From Capillidium heterosporum (lineage: Eukaryota; Entomophthoromycota; Entomophthoromycetes; Entomophthorales; Capillidiaceae): a DNA stretch of 64,000 bases. The position numbers were made by a program, and so were the translations under genes. The DNA lies in NCBI GenBank assembly GCA_016630905.1, contig WBMQ01000016.1, positions 62,001-126,000 on the forward strand. The letters are read 5' to 3'. Below the pieces are notes generated by a model, which saw only the letters and a program-made list of their open reading frames with translations, made no database searches and was not told the DNA's origin. Below, piece by piece: positions 43,651 through 53,553 of the stretch. How positions within the stretch are numbered: the first letter of the stretch is position 1; each line of letters starts with the position of its first letter.

Positions 43651-45231
43651 ATGGTCGATTTCAACTCGGAGCAATTCGATTTCTTCTGGCCCTTAGTGCT
43701 CGACCTATTCCCAGTGAAAACTCGACTAAAATTTCGCTACTTGAACCACAGCTTTGATAAATTTACAATTCCATCGATTTGGCGTAAAATAGAGATGCAC
43801 GGCTATCAGCTAGGATACTTCTTGCCACGTATAGGGTGCTACAGTAATTTGATAAAAAGCGCAAGTAAACCTAAAGGTAGTGCTCATATGCCACAAATTT
43901 TAGTCTACATTTTACTTTCATGTCGTAATTTGACCTACCTAGATGGACTTATGTTAAACTCAAACGAACCTCAACTACCTTTGACCAACTGGCACAACCT
44001 ACAGTACCTTAAAATTACAACAGACTACCGATCCTTACCTGAATTTTTTCCTGCCATCTTAACCCTAAGTAAGATAAGGACTTTACATCTTAATTATACT
44101 GGTCCAAATAGACCTTCTACACCCTATGACTTTTCCTTCATGCGAGGATTGGATGCGACTGGGTTGCAGCATCTCATTTTAACTACCGACTGTATGTCAG
44201 CCGACGACTTTTTGTTCTTTCCAGAAAAACTGGTCAGTTTAACTGTGAATACCAAAGTTGGCTACAACTCTCCCCTCTCCCGTTTAGATCGCAAGATGAT
44301 CAACTTGAAGCGGTTGGAGTTGAACTTGGAGCCCAGCTACAACTACAACTTTGATAACGACTGGGAATTGAATCTGTCTCCAACCAACTTCCCCCAGCTG
44401 GAATCTTTGAAGTTAAACAGTGGCGCCACTGGGGATTCCAACTCGTTGTTCGGGACCGAGCTCCTCATCCCCTGCCCCGTCTACCCCAATCTCAAGCTGA
44501 TCAAGCTACCTCCGTTCCATGAGCCCACTTCACTCACCCAACTTGCGACGATGGCACCTAAATTGACCAGCTTGAACTTTGCCAATAATTCCAGCATAAA
44601 CAATTGGGCCGTCGCCACTTTGCTGGCTAAGCTGGAGCAGCTGCGTTATCTCAATTTAACAGGATGTAGTATCAACGATGAAGCCTTCACTCCACCTCAG
44701 AATGTAAGTCGACGCTCGAGCTGCCGACTCCATTTCCTCAAAATCCGACAAGTCCGTCGACTTGGTCCTTTATTTCTAGATTTTGTGTTAACTATTGCGC
44801 AACAGCTCCGGTATCTCGATATCAACCGGTGTCAATTTATCGAGCAAGTGGATCCGGTAGCGCAACGTATCGCTACCGCTACTTCCAACCTCCCCCTCAA
44901 GCTTATAAACGAACGTATCGGTGACCAATCGCTGCCATGGGTTGGGCTTGATTGTACCAATTGCCTCGCCTTCGAACGTTCCATCTACAACTTGGCCATG
45001 GCTGGCAAGCTGCCCCGACTCCGCCACCTCACCATCTACAAATTTAGGGATCCTAACTACCAGGCCTTTGATCTCAACAACGGTATCATTGGTATGTCCA
45101 TCCGCCAAATCACCAGTCTAATCGACAGGTTTCCCGATCTCAACCCAGTCAGTGAATACCCATCTCAGTTTTCGAACAGAGAACTACTGCCCAACTTCTT
45201 CATCTACCATGATACGGAGTTTGAAGTATGA
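43651..45231 (+). CDS. F-box/LRR protein, copy 3 (intact)
   Basis: The only unbroken member of the family here: 526 residues, one exon. The F-box-like N-terminus runs from M-V-D-F-N-S-E-Q-F-D-F-F-W to I-W-R-K-I-E. It is followed by irregular LRRs: C-R-N-L-T-Y-L-D-G, L-K-R-L-E-L-N-L, F-P-Q-L-E-S-L, L-T-S-L-N-F-A-N-N, L-R-Y-L-N-L-T-G-C and L-R-Y-L-D-I-N. The conserved W-V-G-L-D-C-T-N-C-L-A-F-E motif is shared by all three copies, and the end reads R-E-L-L-P-N-F-F. Likely a substrate adaptor of an SCF ubiquitin ligase. The F-box is divergent, so Skp1 binding is inferred only. No introns. Confidence 0.85.
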   Translation: MVDFNSEQFDFFWPLVLDLFPVKTRLKFRYLNHSFDKFTIPSIWRKIEMHGYQLGYFLPRIGCYSNLIKSASKPKGSAHMPQILVYILLSCRNLTYLDGLMLNSNEPQLPLTNWHNLQYLKITTDYRSLPEFFPAILTLSKIRTLHLNYTGPNRPSTPYDFSFMRGLDATGLQHLILTTDCMSADDFLFFPEKLVSLTVNTKVGYNSPLSRLDRKMINLKRLELNLEPSYNYNFDNDWELNLSPTNFPQLESLKLNSGATGDSNSLFGTELLIPCPVYPNLKLIKLPPFHEPTSLTQLATMAPKLTSLNFANNSSINNWAVATLLAKLEQLRYLNLTGCSINDEAFTPPQNVSRRSSCRLHFLKIRQVRRLGPLFLDFVLTIAQQLRYLDINRCQFIEQVDPVAQRIATATSNLPLKLINERIGDQSLPWVGLDCTNCLAFERSIYNLAMAGKLPRLRHLTIYKFRDPNYQAFDLNNGIIGMSIRQITSLIDRFPDLNPVSEYPSQFSNRELLPNFFIYHDTEFEV

Positions 45232-46329
45232 GTATGAAGTATCCGAAATGTTTTTGTATTGAAGATGAATGGCCATAATTTATATTGGAAATGCTTTGCT
45301 TTGCTTATCCTTATTTTATAACTGCTGGTTGGTTTAATCGATTGCGGATGGTTGGACTACATGCTTGTCACAATTTATAGGCATGTTTAAACAATTGTAT
45401 CTTACCGCTTGCAAGGCTAGATCTTATGGTTTGTATATTATTTATTAAAGTTCTTATTACTACTACCTTAAAATTATACGCATACTCGCTCTTAATAAAG
45501 TTTATATATCATTCTTTAGAATTATTTTTATACTTTGAGTTCAAATGCAAAAGGCAGTTATTGGTACTCCTTTCAGACTTGAAGGTTGGTTGCTGAATTT
45601 CATTGGAATTGGTATTTCAAAGGCAAGATACGCGTTAACGAAGCAGTGAATTGAGTCAATTTAAGATTGGAGAATAATGCCAATATAAATAAGTAAATCA
45701 TACTTTATTAAATAACTAAATAATTCATATAGTTTCTCTATATAAGAGCCATAAAATGTATTTTTTATATTATCGGAACTATTTATATTTAGAAATGCCA
45801 TCATCTCTACTTTACCATCGTACACAAACTACGTTACTTTTTTATAGTGTGAGCAAGTTCATAGTTTGTGTAAACTATAGAAGCAAATTTACACTGTGCA
45901 TACTAAATTAAGAAACTATGGTAATAGTTTCTAGAGAAATAAAACTATATTGAGTTTGGGATTTCTGAATTGCAACTTGAATTTGCAACTTTTGGTTGAA
46001 AATCTTATTCAAATACTGCCAACAGTCAAATAGAAAATCCTAGCATTTCCAGTTGACCTGTCAGACTTTTATCGAATGAAACGGTTAGCTCAGCTTCATG
46101 TGCGCTAGAAAAGAGTTCATGAACCAAGCCACATGTGACTTCAAAAAGAAGTAGACAAGCTTATAATGCCATGGTCCTCACCTAGCTTGATAGTTATTGC
46201 CAAAACTATAAATACCGTTCAATTATTAGGTAGTATTATTTGGCACAGGATTATCAGCCCACAGCTTTTACAAAGTATAAATAAGCGGTTGGTCCGAAGA
46301 TTGCTCTTCCATATAACTAAAGTAAAAGA
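45232..46329. other. Intergenic, 1.1 kb
   Basis: AT-rich. Contains TATAAATA at 46207-46214, a possible leftover promoter of the following acidic-family pseudogene. Confidence 0.45.
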
Positions 46330-46960
46330 TACCAAAGCTATTCGAAAGTATCCGCAACAAGGTCTGCTAACTCAATGAGAATGTCAAGCATGCTCTCGAT
46401 AAAGACAAGTACGCACCTAAACAAGAAGCCAAGCAAATTCTGAAATTGCTGTTAAGAGTTTTCACCAACACCGACAACTTCAGCATAGAAGAAAATGTTG
46501 AAATCAACAAAGATATGGCATGTTTTATAGTCTTCAACTTGGTCATTGACGAACTCATCATAGTAGGTATATGTCAAGGTGATACTGAAGACAGCAAAGG
46601 CAATGAATGTAAGAACTCTCGAAAATTCATCAAATTTACCGCAGCCTCGAACTACCTTCTACAGAAATATGATATCAAGTACTTACTCCCAAAATTATCA
46701 TGGCCAGTTCCTACTACTTCAACTCGCAGGGTGAAGGCGAATATGTAGGTAGAATCGAAGCTGATATGATTATAAAGTTCGTTGAGGCCATAAAATATCA
46801 AAAAGCTACCTACACCACTAAATTGATTAGAGGAGATTGAAGGTGAAGAATATAATAACAAAGTTGAATATAAAGATGGAAATGAAAAGGTATGCGACGA
46901 TGAGGATAAGTATGAAAATAAAGTCGAAAGAGAGAGCATATATTATGAAGCTAATGGTGC
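46330..46960 (+). pseudogene. Hyperacidic-tail family, copy D (decayed)
   Basis: Aligns with acidic protein A from its N-terminal helix (K-L-F-E-S-I-R-N-K-V) through the core: D-K-Y-A-P-K, F-I-V-F-N, I-I-V-G-I-C-Q-G and L-L-Q-K-Y. After a frame change the strand region S-Y-Y-F-N and the linker K-A-T-Y-T-T-K follow. The start codon is lost (ATA in place of ATG), an early stop interrupts the N-terminus, and the Glu-rich tail region is out of frame with several stops. The conserved Asp of I-D-F is replaced. Dead host gene, but the C-Q pair of the core is still visible. Confidence 0.75.
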
Positions 46961-47933
46961 ATGATAAATCCTAAAAAATTTCAGCTAGGTAGCTTAACTA
47001 AGTACAATACAGCGACAATAAATCATATATATATAAAACTACATACTTTTACTTACAATATCTATAGTCTCTCTTTCTATTAGACTGATTTAGAGTTAAA
47101 CCAACCTTAAAGCCATCAGATTTCAAAGCTATACCAAATCCAAAGCTAAAAAGGTAATGCATCATCAAAAATAACAAAATTTCTCTTAAAATACTCATTA
47201 CCATAGTTTACTATAGTTATAACTATAGCTCTAAAAAATAAAAATACCTTATAAAATCACCACAACTTCCATAAAATCAAATACCAAGACCAGTTATATA
47301 CATTTAATTCGAAAGTTTGTCAACTATGTTTCGGTTCAAACAATAAATTACAAATGTACTGCATCAACCTTCATTTTAATATTGGTAAAGTTACCTCAAA
47401 TGGAGCTTGTTTATTGAAAAGACTTTGTTAAGCTGCATACATATTATCTATGAAAGTTATATCTTAATATAATGATGGCTAAAGTAGGGAGCATGTATAT
47501 TTACATGAGCTATTGTGAATAGGGTACTTGGTCGTCAAGTTAAAGCTGTAATGGTTCTCTAGATAAAATTGACTTTTTTCTATAAAGTCTACAGATAATC
47601 CGGCTCTTTTGCAGCAATATGTGCCAAGGTATTGGAGCCAATTACTCAAAGTAGCTAGTAGAATTATTAGGATCAGCATTTTTAATTACCACTTTGTATA
47701 TCAAGGGCCTAAATTTGAGTATAGTTATATTAAAAGCTATTTACCAAATCCACCACATATAAAATATTTGTTCCAGCTTTAGATAGGGCAGCGACTCAAT
47801 CAAGCTAAAGCAAGCTAATTTAATGAATCTATCCTACAATTATCATCAGCCAACTTTAGGTGCTCAAAACTATATAAAGCAGTGCATAGATAATACTCAA
47901 AGTGCATACAGTCTTAAAAACTACAACAACTAA
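46961..47933. other. Intergenic
   Basis: AT-rich, no gene recognised. A TATATAAA-like box near 47873 precedes the next remnant. Confidence 0.4.
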
Positions 47934-48283
47934 ATGTACAAGCTCATTGCACTAGTCAACTCATTGGCCTCACACGCATAATACTGTCAGTATCATGCTA
48001 AATCAGATTTGGTCAGTTCAAAACTTCATTGTTCTCTTGCTGGTGCTGAAATTGATAAAGCAACTTTGAAGTTGAATGTTGGAGCTCGCCAGGTCAATTA
48101 AATCTCTGTAAGAATGAACGCTCCAAGAAGAATAAAGATAGCTACAAGCTTCAAATTCTCGACTGTATCATCGGTAGCTTTCATTTTAAGATCGAAAACT
48201 TAGACAATGGACACATATTTGAATACACTATATCAACTCACGAGATAAGTACCGGTGACTTCAAGACGGATAAAAGCACATAA
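47934..48283 (+). pseudogene. Decayed small secreted-protein gene, identity unknown
   Basis: Starts with a signal-peptide-like M-Y-K-L-I-A-L-V-N-S-L-A-S. Cys-containing stretches follow (L-H-C-S-L-A-G-A-E and later Q-I-L-D-C-I-I-G-S-F), ending at the TAA at 48281. It is broken in a small number of places and looks like a fossil. A TATA-like box lies about 60 nt upstream. No family was recognised. Confidence 0.4.
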
Positions 48284-49696
48284 TTTTAGATGTAGATTGA
48301 TGGCAGTATTTTATACATGCCTAAACTTTCAATAAGACATTTTTATGATAAGGTATGTAAACTTCCTTTTACCATCTTATTCTTCATTCTATAAATCAAA
48401 CTCTGAGTGCACTAAAGGCCTCACTTCCTATCCAAACTTTAAAACTTTTATTGAAATAGCGAATACCATTCTACCCATCTAATATTTTATATAACAATAT
48501 TATTTACAAACTGATAATCAAATCAAGACAAATTTTCATTAGTATTTAAATTTGATTAAAACTTTGAATGAAAGTCTGTTGCCTATATTGTACTGACATA
48601 TTCTGACTTGTAAAATGTAAATACCCAACGCTTTCAAATCAAGATTGGCCACATATATTCAATTGCTTACCAGTAATCTAAGGCGAATGTTATCCTCCAG
48701 CCTCCTAAGTATACTGCAGTTGAAGAGAACTTTAGAAATATTTTATATACCAAGCAGTAAGTCTAATCGAATATAAAAGTTATTATGAAATAAAATCCAA
48801 GAACTGCAACTACCCAACTAAACTTAACATCAGGATCATCCTAGGTATACCTTAAAGGTAGATCTTAAGGACACTAGGTTTATAATAAAAAGAAGCTTCG
48901 AACCAGAGTGGAGGTTTCAAATTTATCAGCTTTAATGAGCTATAAACAAGCTTGACATGGTAAGTACAGGTTAGCTGATACTTGAGCCGGGAATTAGAAT
49001 TCAAGTTGAATATCAGAATAAAAGCTCATAAGGCTTAACTGCGTATATCAATTTGCAAGGTAGCGTAAAATCGCTAATAAAACCCTGCCATACAAATGCC
49101 AGCAAATAGTTAAATAAACTTTGTGGCAAAGTAGTGTTGATGTAAGCTGGTTAACTGCATTTCAGCAACTAAATCATTCATCTAAGCATCTTTGATAAAT
49201 ATATCACTAAATGTACATGCTATGGTATTAAAATTCATCTCTACTTTTGGAAAATTAACATATTTTCGATAGCGATATCCTAGAAACAGTGACTTCCTCA
49301 AAACACAGATGTGCTTAAAAGTTTTTGGCCATCAATTTATAAAGCTTAAAACAATATAGAAGTAGAAAAATAAACTATTTAGTTATAGAAATAGTATAAG
49401 TTAAATGATACGTCTCTTGATTTAAAGTTTAAATATATGCAGACGATTAATTTTATAAGTAAAGTTGTAAAAAAGTCACTACATTAAAGCTAACCCCTTA
49501 TCCTACATTTACTTTGCAAAAGTTGACAGTAGGATCTATTGGAATAGAATTTCTCAATTGAGAATTGAAGGTTCCTATATCAAGACATCCCTAAGTGATA
49601 CATGTACTTTGCTTTGCAAACATACTATCAAAGGCTATTGGATTAAAAGGTGCAGTTGATGAGTTTTCAAACTCGCAGTACCTTTTCAGGACTCCA
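48284..49696. other. Intergenic, 1.4 kb
   Basis: AT-rich, no gene or RNA recognised. Confidence 0.4.
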
Positions 49697-49703
49697 TATA
49701 AAA
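49697..49703 (+). promoter_or_regulatory. TATA box of acidic-family gene B
   Basis: TATAAAA, 85 nt before the ATG at 49788. Confidence 0.55.
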
Positions 49704-49787
49704 TCAAAGAAGTCAAATTTGAAAGCTTTTATATCTCAAATTCAAACTTAATCAAATAGCACGATACCATTCAACAATTAAAGCAAA

Positions 49788-50222
49788 ATGACTGCCCCCA
49801 ACCAAGATTTCAGTGACGCCTCTCATCAAAAATTGACGGAAGCCTTTGGTGACCAAGATTTCATCCCCAAATCCAACGTCCAGAAGGCCATGCACCTCAT
49901 GTTAACCGAAATGTTTGCTAATGATAACTACTATATAGAATCAAATTTCGAAACCGAACTAGGAGTCATTGATTTTGTAGTCTTTGAAAGGGCTTTAGAC
50001 TTCCCAATATACATGGTTATGTGTCAAGCTGGCTTTAGGGGAGATAATGCAATCGACTATTCCAAACAGGAATTTTATATTGAAGCCGCCACCCTGAGTA
50101 AGCAGTTGCAGAAGAAGTATCAAACTCACGACATGATACCGGTTTCAGTAACTACTGGGACGTACGCAGTTTCTCTTGAGTCATCTAAAGAGGAAGAGAT
50201 CAAAAGTAGCTCAGATGAATAG
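49788..50222 (+). CDS. Acidic-tail family protein B (core domain only, 144 residues)
   Basis: Short member of the family of acidic protein A. The core is complete: D-F-I-P-K, G-V-I-D-F-V-V-F-E, Y-M-V-M-C-Q-A-G, helix with L-S-K-Q-L-Q-K-K-Y, and V-S-V-T-T-G-T-Y. The long tail is missing; only S-K-E-E-E-I-K-S-S-S-D-E remains before the stop. The frame is open, with a TATA box upstream. This suggests that the core is a self-standing domain, or that this copy has lost its tail. Divergence from A and C is clear, so it is not a recent duplicate. Function unknown. Confidence 0.7.
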   Translation: MTAPNQDFSDASHQKLTEAFGDQDFIPKSNVQKAMHLMLTEMFANDNYYIESNFETELGVIDFVVFERALDFPIYMVMCQAGFRGDNAIDYSKQEFYIEAATLSKQLQKKYQTHDMIPVSVTTGTYAVSLESSKEEEIKSSSDE

Positions 50223-50943
50223 GATAGCTAGTGGCTATTAGGCGTTATAAAGGGTTTTTAACAATAAATACTTTTTTCTAAATGGTTGTAGATACATGTA
50301 GCTTCCACTGCATTCATTTTCTTTTGAATTTTTACTTTATTTGCTTATTAATTGATCATATCATCTTTAATAAAAATATACTATACAATCTATAATTAAA
50401 ACCTATTAAATGTCATTAAATAAACTAAAAATTAATAATAATATGGAAATAGGAGTTTGCTAATATTTTGAGGAATCACTTTTATGCAATATTCTTTCCC
50501 AAGCTATGATAAAATACAAATTTTGTTAAAACTACAATAAATTTAAGCCGTAGCTACATCTGAATTGAGAAACTACACTAATAATTCCTCAGGAAAATCA
50601 AGTTATATTAGCATCAAAATCTCTTACTTTGCAATATAGTTTCAAAAATCAAAGCTGAGGCTATTGTCCCATGTATCATCAACATCCACCTGAGCAATCT
50701 TCTAGCCTTCAGTTGATTCAAAAAGGACCTTTCCTAAATAATTTGTTGAACTTGCATTCCAACTATACGTTGAAAATTATTCTAAATTGAGATTGAAGAT
50801 TTGAAACCAATTATTATAAGAACCTTGTACATATACAAGAACAGTCCTACCTGCGGGAAAATATGAAAATGGAATGTCAAATATTTTTCAATCAGTTTAC
50901 AACAACCCAAGCTATCACTATATTTAAGTTCACTTGAACAGGG
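50223..50943. other. Intergenic
   Basis: AT-rich spacer between acidic-family genes B and C. No feature recognised. Confidence 0.4.
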
Positions 50944-50951
50944 TATAAATA
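50944..50951 (+). promoter_or_regulatory. TATA box of acidic protein C gene
   Basis: TATAAATA, 67 nt before the ATG at 51018. Confidence 0.65.
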
Positions 50952-51017
50952 TGTACCCAAGTCGAAATTTGCTGCAACAAAAACAAAACCAACATTCAAA
51001 CCAAAACTCAAAGAAAA

Positions 51018-51878
51018 ATGACCAATCTGATCGAAACCATCTCCAGCCAGAATCACCAGAGTCTGAAGCAAGCCCTAGGAGGTGACAGCTACATTCCTAA
51101 AGACAACGTCAAGCAGGCCATGGATATACTCTTCCAAGAAGTCTTTGGCGATGGCAAGCATATCATAAAGAAAGACGTTCCAACCAACAAAGGTACCGTG
51201 GACTTTGTTATCTTCAATAACACAACCAACAAGCCCGTCATGATTGGTATGTGCCAAGCTGGTACCGAAGGTAGTCAAGATTCCGAACAAGCCAACTCGC
51301 AGGAACTCATTAATTTAGCTGTTGCCCTAAGTGAGCCTTTACAAAATAAATATAGCCTATCGGAAGTCATCCCCAATATTGTCATGAAGGGTCCTTACGC
51401 CTTTTTAACCAAGAGTGAAGGTGGCGAATTGCAGTATGTTGAAGTTACCGAAGTAACAGAGATTGTCGAAATTGTAGAATATTACGAAGTTACCTACGTC
51501 ACTGAGTACTACGAGGTCGAAGAAACCGAAGTTATTGAGACTGAGGTTGAAGTTACTGAGATTATTGAGACCGAAGAAATCGAAGTTACCGAAATTGAAA
51601 GTGAAGTTGAAGTTGAGGTCGAAGTTGAAGTTGAAGTCGAAGAGGAAGAAGATGATGAAAATGATGATGAAGATAACGAGGAAGATGACGAGGAAGTCGA
51701 AGTCGAGATTGAAGTTGAAGAGGAGGAAGAAGAAGCTGATGAAAATGACGAAGATGAGGAAGAAAATGAAGAGGATGATGGTAGTAACGATGAAGCTGAA
51801 GGTGAAGATGATAACGATGAGGATGCTGAACATGAAGCCGAGCCTGAAGCTGCTTATGATGATGGTGATGACGAATAA
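51018..51878 (+). CDS. Hyperacidic-tail protein C (286 residues)
   Basis: Full-length relative of acidic protein A. The core spans about residues 20-135: S-Y-I-P-K-D-N-V-K-Q, K-G-T-V-D-F-V-I-F-N, P-V-M-I-G-M-C-Q-A-G-T, N-S-Q-E-L-I-N-L-A-V-A-L-S and N-I-V-M-K-G-P-Y-A-F. A strand-like segment built from V-T-E-V-T-E-I-V-E units then grades through (V-E)n repeats into a tail of Glu/Asp with few other residues to the end. Unlike A, it lacks the N-terminal coiled helix and the basic C-terminus. One exon. Acidic residues use mixed GAA/GAG/GAT codons, so the tail is not a single microsatellite and its acidity is probably kept by selection. Function unknown. Confidence 0.8.
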   Translation: MTNLIETISSQNHQSLKQALGGDSYIPKDNVKQAMDILFQEVFGDGKHIIKKDVPTNKGTVDFVIFNNTTNKPVMIGMCQAGTEGSQDSEQANSQELINLAVALSEPLQNKYSLSEVIPNIVMKGPYAFLTKSEGGELQYVEVTEVTEIVEIVEYYEVTYVTEYYEVEETEVIETEVEVTEIIETEEIEVTEIESEVEVEVEVEVEVEEEEDDENDDEDNEEDDEEVEVEIEVEEEEEEADENDEDEEENEEDDGSNDEAEGEDDNDEDAEHEAEPEAAYDDGDDE

Positions 51879-53553
51879 CTTTTTACTAATTTTTAATAAA
51901 CTTCATAATTTTAGCTCGATAACAATATATCAAGATTGTAAATTTTATTATATGTATTTAGATTCTACCGACTTTACAATACAAATTGTATATATTTTTA
52001 TAAAATAATATAAGCGAGAAGGGTAATATTAAAATTTTTTATATCATAACAATGCAAATCACTGACTAAAATATCCTAATATTAGGTTGATTATAAACAG
52101 TCGTAAAAAGAAATATTTATCTTTACTACTGATTCAAAGCTGCTTTATCTACTAGTTACAGGAGTTTTATAATTAAACAGATGCATCAAAAATTTACCTT
52201 GCACTACAATAAAAATTCCCCGGTAGTAAGTTTACAACTACAACTATTTTTGAACTTACTAAGTTATTTACCTCACTTTAGCCAACTTTACAATAAAAGT
52301 TGATTTTCAAATATATATATACATCCTTTTGGAAAATTGGTAGAAAATAGTACACTTAATATAGTAAAGCTTTAGAAACATTACCAAGAGCCAAAATAAC
52401 TAATTCTATTGGGTTTATAATTAGCATCTACTGTAGGGTCCAAGAGGGTATCGTTGGATCTAATTAATGATGGTGTCATAATGGAGCGTATGGCAGAATA
52501 GGTCAGGACAATAGAGCTAATACCGACCACTGTATTGATACTATGAAGCACTCAAAAGAGGTAAATCCAAAAAGAAGCAAAGAAAATCAGAGCGTAGTGA
52601 GTTGAGAAGGCAAAGAATTTGGATCACATAGTTGCATCATATTAATAACTAAGAAGCTTGCCAAGAACAAGATTTTATTTGTAGACTAGGGAACAAAATC
52701 AAGCTGTAGAGAAACAGCTGTAGCTAAGGAATGAAATCAAAAGGTAAGTAACAGCTAGGGATAGTGAGGCAAAGCGTTGTCAAGATCCTGGCTTTAGGTA
52801 GTAATCGAAGGGTTTAAATACTTTTTTATATCTTTGCAGTAGTTGTATCAGATGGATTAGATCTCTATCTTCAATTAACTATTCTATAGATTAATTAAAA
52901 TTTTGCCAAGTTTAATCAGAAAAAGTCCATAACAATATCAATAGCTACTGATGGGTTTACCATTGTTGGAATGCCAGCATCTGGTGGTATGGTGTTAATA
53001 AAAAGAATCACAAATATCTAAGGCGCGAAGCGGATTGATAACTAAAATAACTACAAATTAAGAACTGGAGGATCAAAATTGATAAAAGTGCCAGAAGAAA
53101 ACAAAAAGGAATAGGTCTATGACCTAATAGTAGAAATTGTAATGACCAAGGTTACTACACTTGGAATAAAAGATTTGGCAAAGAGATTTGGGGGATGTAT
53201 AAAAACCCATGCGAATTAAATTATATCAATATCTTTGGGGCAATTAATTCTAATAGAATTTGCTAAATCGTGCCAACGTTTGGAATTGAAAGTACTTTTT
53301 AATAAATTGAATAAACTGAAGTTGTAAGTAAAATCCAAGTTCCAACTACAGGCTTTTACAATTTCGTATACTAACTTACAGATTATATAATAGTGGCATA
53401 GTTTATGTAGCTAATGTAAAATTTACCGAAAATATTTGTCAAAATGCCTGTAAAAAGTATATATATAAAATAGGCTTAATCCAACTTTATTTAAGACAGA
53501 AGTATGGCTTACCTACTTGCATCTCAACCAGAAAATCCAACAGATTTAATCGA
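51879..53553. other. Intergenic, 1.7 kb
   Basis: The part at about 52440-53200 is richer in G and purines than its surroundings and holds Lys/Arg-rich phrases, but no gene or element could be established. Confidence 0.4.

Noticed and set aside
51405-52008. Open frames rich in Phe/Asn (minus) and Lys/Met (plus) over acidic protein C
   Set aside because: Shadows of the repetitive GAA/GAT codons of protein C in other frames.
52440-53250. Possible decayed retroelement with Lys/Arg-rich and N-C-N-D-Q-G-Y-Y-like phrases
   Set aside because: The resemblance to a gag zinc knuckle is too weak (ligands incomplete) and no repeats at the ends were found.
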